Part shown: positions 48,851 to 58,432 of the stretch, piece after piece | How the letters are laid out: each line of letters starts with the position of its first letter | How positions within the stretch are numbered: the first letter of the stretch is position 1 | NCBI RefSeq assembly: GCF_009674495.1 | Contig: NZ_WKJN01000013.1 | Coordinates: forward strand, 62,001-126,000 | Direction: 5' to 3' | Length of the DNA: 64,000 nt | DNA from: Duganella alba | GTDB taxonomy: Bacteria; Pseudomonadota; Gammaproteobacteria; Burkholderiales; Burkholderiaceae_D | The notes under the pieces: generated by a model | Told to the model about the DNA's origin: nothing | The model's database searches: none | What the model saw: only the letters and a program-made list of their open reading frames with translations | Position numbers and translations under genes: made by a program

Positions 48851-50371
48851 TCAGCGCGGCCCCGGTTTGGAGCGGCGGCCGGCCGGCTTGGCGGCCGCGC
48901 GTCCTTCGGTGCGGGCTTGCGACTTGGCGCCGCGTCCTGCGGTGACGACCACGGCGCCTTTCGGTGCCGCATTCGCGGGATTCCGGCCCTGGTTGCCGCG
49001 CGGGGAGGCCGGGCCTTTGTTCTGTACGCGCTCGCGGGCTGGCGGCTTGCCGCCTTTTTCCGGTGGCGTCCAGACGCCGAGCGATTCGCTGCCGCCGGCC
49101 GGACGTGCTTCCGTCCTGGATGGCGGGGGCGCCTTGGCCAGCGGCGGCGCGCCGGCAGGGCGCTTGGCCGCATTCGGCGCGGGGCCTTTGCGGACAGGCA
49201 CCGGGGCGGCGCCTTTCGGCGCGGTCTCCGGCACGCGGTGGTCCGCCTCAAAGCCCGGCTCTTCGTAACGAGGGATGACCTGGCGCGTCAGCATTTCGAT
49301 CTCCTTCAGCATGTCGACTTCGTCGGCGCACACCAGCGACACCGCTTCGCCGGCCATGCCCGCGCGGCCGGTACGGCCGATACGGTGGATATAATCTTCC
49401 GCCACCGATGGCAGATCAAAGTTGACCACCTGTGGCAGGGCTTCGATATCCAGGCCGCGCGCCGCCACGTCGGTGGCGATCAACAGGCGGACTTCCTTGC
49501 GTTTGAAGCGGTCCAGCGCGCGCAGGCGGGCAGGCTGCGTCTTGTCGCCGTGGATGGCGTCGGCGGTCACGCCATGTTCGTGCAAGGTCTTGACCAGCGC
49601 TTCCGCGCCTTTGCGCGTCTTGACGAACACCAGCGCCTGCACCCAACCGAGCTTGTTCAGCAGATGCAGGAACAGGTCCGGCTTGCGGCGCTTGTCGGTC
49701 GGGATCAGCCACTGCTTGACCGATTTGGTCGCCGTATTGGCCGCCGCCACCTGGATCGATACCGGATCTTTCAGCATGCCCTTGGCCAGCTTGCGCACCT
49801 CATCCGAGAACGTGGCCGAAAACATCAGCGTCTGGCGCTGCTTGGGCAAGGCCTCCAGCAGGATATCCAGATCGCGTTCGAAGCCCAGGTCCAGCATGCG
49901 GTCCGCCTCGTCCAGTACCAGCGTTTGCAGCAGCTCGAAGCTGATCACACCCTGGTCGTGCAGGTCGATCAAACGGCCCGGTGTCGCCACCAGCACGTCC
50001 AGCCCTTTGCGCAGCGTGGCGATTTGCGGCTCGATCGCCACGCCGCCATAGGCCACGGCGCTGCGCAGCGGCAGATTGCTGCCGTAGCTGCGGAAGCTTT
50101 CGTAGACCTGCTCGGCCAGCTCACGGGTCGGCACCAGCACCAGCGCGCGTATGCATTGCGGCGCGGTGGCCCCTTCCATCGTCAGGCGATGCAGGATCGG
50201 CAGCGCGAAGCCGGCGGTCTTGCCGGTGCCGGTCTGCGCGGCGGCCATCACGTCGCGGCCCGCCAGCACGGCGGGAATGGCTTGCTTCTGGACCGGCGTG
50301 GGCTGCTTGTAGCCCAGCGCGTCCAGCGTGCGCAGAAGAGGATCGATCAAGCCGAGTGATTGGAAGGTCAT
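48851..50371 (-). CDS. DEAD-box ATP-dependent RNA helicase, RhlE-type
   Basis: A 506-aa helicase with the Q motif (GYKQPTPVQ), Walker A AQTGTGKT (45-52), PTRELAEQ, DEAD (154-157), SAT (185-187) and HRIGRTGRAG. The last about 110 residues (from about 395) are a basic Pro/Ala/Arg-rich tail with no fold, typical of RhlE proteins that bind structured RNA. It likely acts in RNA decay or ribosome assembly. The ATG at 50371 begins MTFQSLGL, the family start; an upstream open frame is not related. Confidence 0.9.
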   Translation of the reverse strand: MTFQSLGLIDPLLRTLDALGYKQPTPVQKQAIPAVLAGRDVMAAAQTGTGKTAGFALPILHRLTMEGATAPQCIRALVLVPTRELAEQVYESFRSYGSNLPLRSAVAYGGVAIEPQIATLRKGLDVLVATPGRLIDLHDQGVISFELLQTLVLDEADRMLDLGFERDLDILLEALPKQRQTLMFSATFSDEVRKLAKGMLKDPVSIQVAAANTATKSVKQWLIPTDKRRKPDLFLHLLNKLGWVQALVFVKTRKGAEALVKTLHEHGVTADAIHGDKTQPARLRALDRFKRKEVRLLIATDVAARGLDIEALPQVVNFDLPSVAEDYIHRIGRTGRAGMAGEAVSLVCADEVDMLKEIEMLTRQVIPRYEEPGFEADHRVPETAPKGAAPVPVRKGPAPNAAKRPAGAPPLAKAPPPSRTEARPAGGSESLGVWTPPEKGGKPPARERVQNKGPASPRGNQGRNPANAAPKGAVVVTAGRGAKSQARTEGRAAAKPAGRRSKPGPR

Positions 50372-50430
50372 GGTGTGTTCAGTCAGACAAAAGGGGCGCA
50401 GTGTAGCCGGTTTGCCCGGCGCATGCGGAA

Positions 50431-51516
50431 TTAGTTGGCCAGCGCGTCCGACCACAAGGTCAGGATGTCGCGCACGCGCTGGTCCGGCAGGTTGAGCAGG
50501 TTGTCGCCGATGTACAGTTCCACGGAACTGCGATCCGGCAGCGCCGCATGACTGGCGCCGTTGAACAGCCACACGCCGTGTTCCTCGGCGATGCGGCTGC
50601 GGATCTCCAGCGCGCGTTCGCGGCCCACCGGCAGGTGGATGTGCAGCATATTGGCGTGCGGCGCGGCGGGATTGGGCGTCAGTAGCGGATAGTCGCGCAG
50701 CACTTCATACAGCCACTGCGTGCGCTTGAAGTAGGCCGGCATTGCCGCCAGCCGCGTGTCGAACTGCATGGCCGCGGCCACCACATACGGCGTGCGCTGA
50801 TAGACGTTGCCGCCCTGGCGGCGATACCACTCCTGCGCCTTGGCGACGAACGCCGCGCTACCGGCCAGCATCGCACCGGCCATCCCGCCGATGCCTTTGT
50901 ACAGCGAGACGTAGACGCTGTCGAAGCCTGCCGCGATGTCGTTCACCGGCCGCGCGTAGGCCGCCGCCGTTTCCCACAGGCGCGCGCCGTCCATGTGCAG
51001 GTGGATGCCTTGTTCGCGGCAGTGCGCCTTGATGGCCGCCAGTTCGTCCCAGCTAGGGCACTGGCCGCCGATCTCGCGCGCCGGCAGTTCCAGCGTGGCC
51101 GCGCCCAGTTGGTCCGGAATGGCTTTCAGCTCGTCCAGCGTCCATGGGCGATGCGGATCGCCGATCTGCAGCGCCTGGAAATGGTCGAACAGCTGATGGT
51201 TGCCGCGTTCATGTTTCAGGATGTGCGACGTCGGATGCAGCGCCACCAGCTTGCTGCCGCGCTCCGCGCAGGCGATGCGCAGCGCGGTCGCCTGCGTCAT
51301 GGTGCCGGTGATGCAGAATACCGCCGCCTCAAAACCCAGCAGGCGCGCGACTTTCTGCTCGAAATCCTGTATCAGCGCGCCATTGCCGTAGACATCGTGC
51401 GTCACGCTGTGCGCTTCGCACCAGTCGCCCATGGCCGTAAACAGTTCAGCGGGCGTGGCGGTGCGATGGCCCGGCAGGTGCGTACGGCAGCTAAGTTTTA
51501 ATTCTGCGTCGGTCAA
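50431..51516 (-). CDS. Threonine aldolase family PLP enzyme (beta-eliminating lyase)
   Basis: A 361-aa PLP-dependent enzyme. Asp176 (HMDGARLW) and Lys207 (VSLYKGIGG) are the cofactor-binding Asp and Schiff-base Lys. The segments VFCITGTMTQATALRIAC and HPTSHILKHERGN fit the low-specificity L-threonine aldolase fold, which cleaves L-threonine or allo-threonine to glycine and acetaldehyde. Related lyases of the family are the alternative. The start is TTG at 51516 with AGGAG 6 bp upstream; no ATG near it fits better. Confidence 0.85.
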   Translation of the reverse strand: MTDAELKLSCRTHLPGHRTATPAELFTAMGDWCEAHSVTHDVYGNGALIQDFEQKVARLLGFEAAVFCITGTMTQATALRIACAERGSKLVALHPTSHILKHERGNHQLFDHFQALQIGDPHRPWTLDELKAIPDQLGAATLELPAREIGGQCPSWDELAAIKAHCREQGIHLHMDGARLWETAAAYARPVNDIAAGFDSVYVSLYKGIGGMAGAMLAGSAAFVAKAQEWYRRQGGNVYQRTPYVVAAAMQFDTRLAAMPAYFKRTQWLYEVLRDYPLLTPNPAAPHANMLHIHLPVGRERALEIRSRIAEEHGVWLFNGASHAALPDRSSVELYIGDNLLNLPDQRVRDILTLWSDALAN

Positions 51517-51548
51517 AACCTTCTCCTGAAAGGCAGAATGTTACCACT

Positions 51549-52319
51549 TCACTCCTTGCGAGCGCGGAAACCGGCCTTGCGGTAGTGCGCTTCGTAGTCG
51601 GGCGACAGGGTGCCCATCATGCGATCCCAGAACAGGAAATACCAGCTGAAGTTATAGCGCGCCCTGGCGTGGTGGATGTTATGCGCTGTGGAGGTATTGA
51701 TCCAGCGGCCCAGCCAGTGGCCCGACAGCGCGCGTGGATACAGCTCATAGCCCAGGTGGGTGTAGACAGCGTACACCGTGTTGATGACCGAGAAGGCAAG
51801 GATCGCCCAGCTGGTGATGGGCAGGATCAGCAGAATCAGCACGCCGGCGCCGCTATCAACAATGGCCTCCAGCGGATTGACCGAATACGTGGACCAGGGA
51901 TTGGTGTTGGTCGAGCGGTGGTGTGTACGGTGAAACCAGCGAAACAGCCGACGATGGTGCATCAGCCGGTGCGTCCAGTAGAAATAGGTATCCTGGATCA
52001 CCATCGCCAGCAGGATGCTGATGAAAAAGTACGGCCATCCGTGGTCTTCAATATGCGGGTAGAACTGCGTGTATTCGCCAAAGCCGAGGAAAAACAGGAT
52101 CGGCAGATAACTTGAGAAGACGATGACGCTGCCGATGGAGGTGAACAGCTCGCGCCGCATCTGCGCTGCCGGCGCATGCTTCGCCTGTAGTGGCAGGCGC
52201 TTGCCGGGACGGGCGCGCCACCATAGCCACAACGCGAAGAACAGGCCCGCAATCACCACGTAATACATTACGGTGCGCTGGAGATTGAACAGGATTCTTG
52301 GCAGCAGGTGGTGCAGCAT
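51549..52319 (-). CDS. Sterol desaturase / fatty-acid hydroxylase family protein
   Basis: A 256-aa integral membrane di-iron enzyme. Four hydrophobic segments are visible, and the His boxes are WTHRLMHH, FHRTHHRS and TAHNIHHARA-type in the usual order. The segment NTNPWSTYSVNPLEAIVDSG lies between the second and third. Family members hydroxylate or desaturate fatty acids, sterols or carotenoids; the substrate here is unknown. It lies between the aldolase and ABC-exporter genes without clear coupling to either. Confidence 0.85.
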   Translation of the reverse strand: MLHHLLPRILFNLQRTVMYYVVIAGLFFALWLWWRARPGKRLPLQAKHAPAAQMRRELFTSIGSVIVFSSYLPILFFLGFGEYTQFYPHIEDHGWPYFFISILLAMVIQDTYFYWTHRLMHHRRLFRWFHRTHHRSTNTNPWSTYSVNPLEAIVDSGAGVLILLILPITSWAILAFSVINTVYAVYTHLGYELYPRALSGHWLGRWINTSTAHNIHHARARYNFSWYFLFWDRMMGTLSPDYEAHYRKAGFRARKE

Positions 52320-52385
52320 GGCGTCTCCCTTGGGTCGGAGACGCCATCATAGAGTCGGCGGGTACTGCCTGTGCTTATAAAATGA

Positions 52386-54221
52386 TTAATGCGTCACGTG
52401 GACGTTGTGGAACTGCAGCGCCGCCAGGTTGGCGTAGATGCCGCCCAGCGCCACCAGCGACGCGTGCGTGCCGGTTTCGACGATCTTGCCGTCTTCCATG
52501 ACGATGATGCGGTCGGCGCGCTGCACGGTCGCCAGGCGGTGAGCGATGATGACGGTGGTGCGGCCGACCATCGCCGCTTCCAGTGCTTTTTGCACCAGAC
52601 GCTCCGATTCCGCGTCCAGCGCGCTGGTGGCTTCGTCCAGCAGCAGCAGCGGCGGATTTTTCAGCAGCGCGCGGGCGATGGCGATACGCTGACGCTGACC
52701 GCCCGACAGGCGCACGCCGCGCTCGCCCAGGAAGGACTGGTAGCCTTGCGGCAGGCGCTCGATGAATTCGTGGGCGGCGGCCAGCTTGGCGGCGGCGATC
52801 ACTTCCTCGTCGCTGGCGCCGGCGCGGCCGTAGCGGATGTTTTCCATGGCGTTGGCCGAGAAGATCACCGTATCCTGCGGCACGATGCCAATGGCGTCGC
52901 GCAGTGTGTGCAGATCGAGCTGGGTGATGTCGACGCCATCGAGCTTGATGCTGCCGCGCTGCGGGTCGTAGAAGCGCAGGAACAGCTGGAACAGCGTGGT
53001 CTTGCCGGCGCCCGAAGGGCCGACCACGGCGACGGTTTCACCAGGCTTGATGTCCAGCGACACGTGATCCAGCGAGTTGGTTTCCGGACGCGATGGATAG
53101 GAGAAGATCACATCGTTCAGCGACAGGGCGGCGCCATTGGCGGCGCGCGGCGGCAGCGCCAGCGGCGTGGCTGGCGACTGAATCTTCGATTTCACCGACA
53201 TCAGCTCCAGCAGGCGCTCGGTGGCGCCGGCGGCGCGCTGCGCCTCGCCCATCACTTCGGACAATGCGCCAATGGCGCCGGCCACGATGGAGGCATACAG
53301 GATGAACTGGCCGAGATCGCCGCCGGTCATGTCGCCCGACAGCACGGCGTGCGCGCCGAGCCACAGCACGAACACGATGGCGCCGAACACCAGCACAATC
53401 GCCAGCATGGTCAGCAGGGCGCGCGCGCGAATGCGGCGCATCGCGGTCTGGAACGCGCCTTCCACCGAGCCGCCGAAGCGCTGCGATTCGATCTTTTCAT
53501 GCGTGAAGGCCTGCACGGTCGGCATGGCGTTGAGAATTTCGCCGGCCATGGCGGAAGCGTCGGCCACGCGGTCCTGCGAATCGCGCGACAGCGTGCGCAC
53601 GCGGCGTCCGAACATCACGATCGGCAGCACGGTCAGGATCAGCAGGCCGATGATGATGGCCGACAGTTTGGGGCTGGTCACGAACAGCATCACCAGGCCG
53701 CCGATGAACAGCAGCACATTACGCAGCGCCATCGAGATGCTGGTGCCGACCACCGACTGGATCAGCGTGGTGTCGGTTGTGATGCGGGACAGCACTTCGC
53801 CGGTCTGCGTGGTCTCGAAGAATTCCGGACTTTGCGTGACGACGTGTTGGTAGACCGCGCTGCGGATGTCGGCGGTGACGCGCTCGCCGAGCCACGACAC
53901 GGTGTAGAAGCGCGCCGCCGTCGCCAGCGCCAGGATGGTGGCGAGGCCGAACAGCGCCAGAAACACCAGGTCCACGTGCTGGATGCTGCGCGTGCCCGAT
54001 CCGCCGAAGCCCAGGTCGATCATCTGCTTGAAGGCTGCGGGAATCGCCAGCGTGGACGCGGCGGCCACCACCAGCGCCACACCGGCCATGGCGAACTGGC
54101 GCTTGTACGGCGCCAGGAAAGGCACAAGCCCTCGCAAGGTGGCGAGGCTGCCTTTTTTGAGTTCACGGGATGCGTTCGGTGCAGCGGCGGAGGGCGTGCT
54201 GGCGGTGGTGCTATTGGTCAT
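52386..54221 (-). CDS. ABC exporter half-transporter (MsbA-related)
   Basis: A 611-aa fused permease-ATPase. Six membrane helices fall in residues about 40-335. The nucleotide-binding domain has Walker A GPSGAGKTT, signature LSGGQRQRIAIARALL and Walker B LLLLDEATSALD. The length and the segment SWLGERVTADIRSAVYQHVVTQSPEFFETTQTGEVLSRITTDTTLIQ match the MsbA_rel/TIGR02204 group, which probably exports lipid or hydrophobic molecules. It acts as a dimer in the inner membrane. It is not obviously coupled to the lipocalin gene upstream (62-bp gap). Confidence 0.88.
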   Translation of the reverse strand: MTNSTTASTPSAAAPNASRELKKGSLATLRGLVPFLAPYKRQFAMAGVALVVAAASTLAIPAAFKQMIDLGFGGSGTRSIQHVDLVFLALFGLATILALATAARFYTVSWLGERVTADIRSAVYQHVVTQSPEFFETTQTGEVLSRITTDTTLIQSVVGTSISMALRNVLLFIGGLVMLFVTSPKLSAIIIGLLILTVLPIVMFGRRVRTLSRDSQDRVADASAMAGEILNAMPTVQAFTHEKIESQRFGGSVEGAFQTAMRRIRARALLTMLAIVLVFGAIVFVLWLGAHAVLSGDMTGGDLGQFILYASIVAGAIGALSEVMGEAQRAAGATERLLELMSVKSKIQSPATPLALPPRAANGAALSLNDVIFSYPSRPETNSLDHVSLDIKPGETVAVVGPSGAGKTTLFQLFLRFYDPQRGSIKLDGVDITQLDLHTLRDAIGIVPQDTVIFSANAMENIRYGRAGASDEEVIAAAKLAAAHEFIERLPQGYQSFLGERGVRLSGGQRQRIAIARALLKNPPLLLLDEATSALDAESERLVQKALEAAMVGRTTVIIAHRLATVQRADRIIVMEDGKIVETGTHASLVALGGIYANLAALQFHNVHVTH

Positions 54222-54283
54222 CGTGTGGCTGCGGTTACGTAAATGTACTTGTGGTGACGTTTGGTACTACTCAAATATTGTGC

Positions 54284-55357
54284 CTACAGTTTCATGGCGC
54301 GGACATAACCTGTCATTTCCAGATAGGCGCGGCCCACCGGCTTGCCGTCACGGTTCAGCGTGACCGCACCTTCCCAGTACACCGCGCCAGTGGACCGGCG
54401 CGAATCCAGTTCCTGGTCGTCCTGCAGCGGCACCACGTCCCACACCATGCTGCCGGTGGTGAGGCGGGTCGCGACAGGATACTCGGCATCGGTGCGGGGC
54501 GAACGCCACCGTCGCTGCGGAGCAAAGCTGACCTGGTCCGGCGTGAACTGCGTGATCTTACCGGATGCATCGCGCCATGTCGCGTGCGCCCATAGTTTAG
54601 CACCTGTCTTGCTTCTGACCTCGAAAGCCATCAATGCACCGCCGTCGGCCAGGTTGGCGCCGATCCAGTCCCAGCCAGTGGCCTCGGCGTCCAAGGCTTC
54701 GCTGGACCATTCGTGGTCCAGCCAGGCGGCGCCGGTGACGCTTGTCTGCTTGCCAACGCGGGTGATACTGCCGCTGACCTGCAAGTGCGGCTGGCTGTAG
54801 TAATAGCTGCTCTGCGCCGGGCGCGGTCCCTTGCGGGAGTAGCCATGGTCGCCTTGCAGCAGATCCGGCTGGGAGGGCGCCAGTTTCAGGTCGTATTTGA
54901 ATTCCGGGCCGTCGACGTGGACGCTATAGCTGCCGTCGGCGCCGCGCACCATGTGCCAGTCTTCCAGCTTGACGTTGGTGTCGCCGGTTCTGGCGTAGGA
55001 CAGGCCGAAGCCTTCGCGCGCGCTGCGCTGGTCGTGCAGCAGCTTGCCGTTGGCCGGATCGGACAGCGCGGCGTGACCGATGATCAGCTGCTTGGGCGCG
55101 AACTGGCTGGGATTGGCGCGATCGTGTGTGCTGGCGCTGCGGAAGAACGTGACCTGGAAGCCGAGCGGCTTGCCGTCCGGCGTATTGAGCCAGCCGGTGA
55201 CGTACCACCATTCGGTCTTGTAGTCGGGATGGGCGCCGTAGTCTTTTGGGAAGGACAGGGTGGCGCCCGGCACCACGGGCGGGAACTGCGGCGCGGCGGC
55301 GCGTGCTGGCGTGGACAGCAGCAGCGCGAGCAGGATTGTAAACAAACGAACAAGCAT
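54284..55357 (-). CDS. Exported CrtC/AttH-like lipocalin-fold protein
   Basis: A 357-aa precursor with a signal peptide (MLVRLFTILLALLLSTPARA). The mature part carries SFPKDYGAHPDYKTEWWYVTGWL, FGLSYARTGDTNVKLEDWHM, YYYSQPHLQVSG, AWLDHEWSSEALD and WDWIGANLADGGALMAFEVR, the carotenoid 1,2-hydratase/AttH domain. In Agrobacterium att-type loci such proteins accompany an FtsX-type ABC transporter. Substrate binding rather than catalysis is plausible. The ATG overlaps the FtsX stop by one base (TAATG), so expression is coupled. Confidence 0.85.
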   Translation of the reverse strand: MLVRLFTILLALLLSTPARAAAPQFPPVVPGATLSFPKDYGAHPDYKTEWWYVTGWLNTPDGKPLGFQVTFFRSASTHDRANPSQFAPKQLIIGHAALSDPANGKLLHDQRSAREGFGLSYARTGDTNVKLEDWHMVRGADGSYSVHVDGPEFKYDLKLAPSQPDLLQGDHGYSRKGPRPAQSSYYYSQPHLQVSGSITRVGKQTSVTGAAWLDHEWSSEALDAEATGWDWIGANLADGGALMAFEVRSKTGAKLWAHATWRDASGKITQFTPDQVSFAPQRRWRSPRTDAEYPVATRLTTGSMVWDVVPLQDDQELDSRRSTGAVYWEGAVTLNRDGKPVGRAYLEMTGYVRAMKL

Positions 55358-57990
55358 TACCAGTCCTCCCGGACAGCGCGTATCGGTCCGCCGGACAGCG
55401 ACTGGCGGCCGGCCAGCAGCGCGGTGAGCGCGGCGGCGGCCAGCAGCAGGCCGGCGACACTGGCGAGCAGCGGCCATGGCATGTGCAGCTGCATGGTCCA
55501 GTGGAAGGATTGCGGGTTGACGACGAATACCAATATCAAACTGATCACCCATCCGAGCACAAAGCCGGTGACGATGCCGAGCGCCGTCAGCGAGCCGCCT
55601 TCGATCGCCAGGATCGACAGCACCTGGCGGCGGGTGACGCCGACGTGGCGCAACATGCCGAATTCCTTGGCGCGCGCCAGCGTCTGCGCGGAAAAGGTGG
55701 CGGCCACGCCGAACAGGCCGATGACGATGGCGATCGCCTCCAGCAGGTAGGTGATGGCGAAGCTGCGGTCGAAGATCTTCATGCTCATGGCGCGGATTTG
55801 CGAGGGTTCGCTGGCGTCCAGCGCCGCCGCGAACGGCAGTTTTTTCAATGCGGCCAGTGTGTTTTCCGGTTTTGCATCCGGCTTGAGCGTCAGTGCCACG
55901 GCGCTGGCTTGCTGTTCGCCGGTGATGGCGCGGTAGTCGCTCAGCCGCATCTGGATGGTGCCGGTGGGGCGTGCGTAGTCGCGCCACACGCCGGCCACCT
56001 GGAAGGCGTGCAGGGCGCCGGCCAGCGGCAGTTCGATGCGCTGGCCAACCTTCATGCCGTATAAATCAACCATGGCTTCGGATACCCAGACCGGCGGTGG
56101 TGAGCCGGCGGCGGGAGTTTGCGTCTCGCCGACGATGGCCAGCGTGCGCGAAGGATTGGCCGCGTCCACGTTGCGCGCCATGAGGGTGACCGGCGGCCTG
56201 CCGGAGGCCAGCGAGATCGAGCGCGTGCGCAGGAAATCTGCGGTAGCGACGCCGGGCAATGCCGCCAGCATCGCCTGTTCGGAAGGCTGCAAGCCGGCCG
56301 TGGCGCCGCCGCTGGCGGTGCTGACGTAGATATCGGCCGGCAGGATGTGCAGCAGCCAGTCGTCCAGCGACACGCGGAAGCTGGTGACCATGATGGCCAT
56401 GGCGACCATCAGGCTGAAGCTCGACAGCACGCCACCGAGCGCAATGCCGGCCTGGCTGGAGGCGTTGGCGAGGCGGGACAGCGTCAGCGTGACGACCGCC
56501 GAAGCGCCCGGCTTGTCGGCGGTGGCTGCGCTCCATTGCCGGAAAGCGAGGCGGAACACGATGGCGGCCAGACGCGGCATCAGGCCGATGGCGCCGATCA
56601 GCAGCAGGGCGATGGACAGGTAGCCGAACAGCGGCAGTTCGAATATTGGCGGCGCCTGCGACAGCAGTGCGGCCAGCGCCATGCACACCAGCGAAGGCCA
56701 GGCGCGCGACAGGCGCGACATGGCAGCTTCCTCGGTTCCGGATTTAAGTGCGACCGCCGGCTTGGCGCGGGCGGCGTCCAGCGCTGGTGCGGCGCAGCCC
56801 AGCAGGGCGACCGCCACGCCCAATGCGAAGTAGATGGCGGCGGCCAGCGGCGTGAAATGCACTTGCGGACGCACGCCGGAGAAGAATCCCGCGCCGAGGT
56901 CGGCGCCCATGAAGTGCAGTGCGGCGGCGGCCAGTCCGTAGCCGGCGGCGATGCCGATGGCGGAACCGGCGATGCCGAGGCACAGGCCTTCGATCAGAAT
57001 CTGGCGCAGCAGGCGATGGCGGTCGAGGCCCAGCACGCGCAGCAGCGCAAACTGGCTGCGGCGGCGGATGACAGACAGCGCCTGCGTGGAGAATACGAGG
57101 AAGGCGCCGGTGAACAGCGCCACCAGCGCCAGTACGGTCAGGTTGACGCGGTAGGCGCGGCTCATGCCTTCGTTGCTGCTGTTCTGTTCTTCGTCGTTGG
57201 GCTGGTTGATGCGGAAGCGGCCTGGGTATCGGCTTTGCAGGTCTTTTTCCAGCTGGGCTTTGAAGACTTCGCGGTTCATGCCATCGCGCAGTTTGAGGTC
57301 GATGCGCGACAGTTGACCGAGTTTCTCGAAACGCCATTGCGCGGCGCCGATGTCCATTACGGCGATGCGCTGGCCGGCGCGCGCGCCAGGCAGTGAGCCA
57401 GCGACGCGCAGTTTCAGTTGGCCGGTGCCGACTTGTAGGGTGACCAAGCCGTCGGCTGGTTGCAGCCATTGCTGGGCGGCGGGCGAGAGGAACAGCGTGT
57501 CGTCGGCCAGTGTGGCGTTGATGTCGTCGTTGGCCGGCACGCCGATCAGGTCCGGCGTGATGTAGCCGGCGCGGAAGGCGTCGGTGCCGATGATCTTGAG
57601 GGCGGTGCGTTGGCCGGGGACGGAGGCTTCAAATTCCAGCACGGGCGAGGCGACCACCACGCCGTCGCGCTGCGCCAGATGCGGGTAGATCGCTTCGTCG
57701 AAGAATGGTTCGGTGCCGCGCACCTGAATGTCGGCGACGCCGGACAGACCTTTGACGGCGGCCGAGAATTCGTTGAAGGCGGCGGCGTTGATCAGGTGGA
57801 TGGCGAAGCCGAGCGAGATGCCGACCGCGATGGCGGCAATCGCCACCAAAGCCCGCACAGGATGGGCGCGCCATTCGCCAAGCAGCAGCCAGCGTGACAG
57901 CCGGCGCATCGATGCCGCTGGCGCGTCGGGCACCGCGCTGCTTGCGGCGCCGGCAGGCGAGTTAGCGTCAGGCTGGTTGTGATCGGACAT
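55357..57990 (-). CDS. Large FtsX/MacB-type ABC transporter permease
   Basis: An 877-aa inner-membrane protein with two repeated FtsX modules. Helix clusters follow an N-terminal helix (VRALVAIAAIAVGISLGFAI, about 48-68), then the first MacB-like periplasmic domain (about 75-270), FtsX helices (about 275-430), a second set with helices about 460-500 and 540-570, another periplasmic domain, and a last FtsX helix block ending AAALTALLAGRQSLSG. This duplicated permease usually works with a LolD-like ATPase, but no ATPase gene adjoins it here. The start at 57990 (MSDHNQPD) overlaps the DUF4124 stop by one base. Confidence 0.87.
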   Translation of the reverse strand: MSDHNQPDANSPAGAASSAVPDAPAASMRRLSRWLLLGEWRAHPVRALVAIAAIAVGISLGFAIHLINAAAFNEFSAAVKGLSGVADIQVRGTEPFFDEAIYPHLAQRDGVVVASPVLEFEASVPGQRTALKIIGTDAFRAGYITPDLIGVPANDDINATLADDTLFLSPAAQQWLQPADGLVTLQVGTGQLKLRVAGSLPGARAGQRIAVMDIGAAQWRFEKLGQLSRIDLKLRDGMNREVFKAQLEKDLQSRYPGRFRINQPNDEEQNSSNEGMSRAYRVNLTVLALVALFTGAFLVFSTQALSVIRRRSQFALLRVLGLDRHRLLRQILIEGLCLGIAGSAIGIAAGYGLAAAALHFMGADLGAGFFSGVRPQVHFTPLAAAIYFALGVAVALLGCAAPALDAARAKPAVALKSGTEEAAMSRLSRAWPSLVCMALAALLSQAPPIFELPLFGYLSIALLLIGAIGLMPRLAAIVFRLAFRQWSAATADKPGASAVVTLTLSRLANASSQAGIALGGVLSSFSLMVAMAIMVTSFRVSLDDWLLHILPADIYVSTASGGATAGLQPSEQAMLAALPGVATADFLRTRSISLASGRPPVTLMARNVDAANPSRTLAIVGETQTPAAGSPPPVWVSEAMVDLYGMKVGQRIELPLAGALHAFQVAGVWRDYARPTGTIQMRLSDYRAITGEQQASAVALTLKPDAKPENTLAALKKLPFAAALDASEPSQIRAMSMKIFDRSFAITYLLEAIAIVIGLFGVAATFSAQTLARAKEFGMLRHVGVTRRQVLSILAIEGGSLTALGIVTGFVLGWVISLILVFVVNPQSFHWTMQLHMPWPLLASVAGLLLAAAALTALLAGRQSLSGGPIRAVREDW

Positions 57991-58421
57991 CAGTGCGGAC
58001 ACTCCAGCGCCATGGTCTCGCCGGCGCGGCGCGCGCGCAGGCGTGCGGCTTCGGTGGCCTGGCCGGTGGCGCGGCGGGCGTCTTCGTCGGCCCAGCGCTT
58101 GTTCAGTTTGAGCTTGTCGCACTTCTTGCGCTGGACGGCGGCAGCCTGCGAGGCGCGCGCGGCGTCGCGTTCTTCGCGCTCCTCGCGTTTGAGCCGGGCT
58201 TTCTCCAGCGTGTCGGCCTGTTTCTGCTGGCGACGCAGGGCGCCGGCTGCGGCAGGATCGCGCGGCGGCGCAGACGGCGCCTCCAGCATCGCCGCATTGG
58301 CGCCCGCAGGACACGGCGTATCGCTGTAACTGACCTTGCCATCCACAGTACATTTGTAGACGGTTTGCGCGTAAGCAGCCAGCGTGACCGCCCACATCAC
58401 GACAACAATCAGCAGTTTCAT
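57990..58421 (-). CDS. DUF4124 domain-containing exported protein
   Basis: A 143-aa precursor. MKLLIVVVMWAVTLAAYAQ is the signal peptide, and TVYKCTVDGKVSYSDTPCPAGA is the DUF4124 motif. A long charged, Arg/Ala-rich coiled-coil-like segment (QQKQADTLEKARLKREEREERDAARASQ, about 66-95) and a Cys near the end (ALECPH) follow. Function is unknown. The ATG at 58421 has GAGG upstream; a TTG five codons earlier is less likely. Its TGA overlaps the FtsX permease start by one base. Confidence 0.8.
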   Translation of the reverse strand: MKLLIVVVMWAVTLAAYAQTVYKCTVDGKVSYSDTPCPAGANAAMLEAPSAPPRDPAAAGALRRQQKQADTLEKARLKREEREERDAARASQAAAVQRKKCDKLKLNKRWADEDARRATGQATEAARLRARRAGETMALECPH

Positions 58422-58432
58422 TTCAGCCTCGG

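Noticed and set aside
52389-54242. 617-aa plus-strand frame opposite the ABC exporter
   Set aside because: Shadow frame; the minus strand carries Walker and signature motifs.
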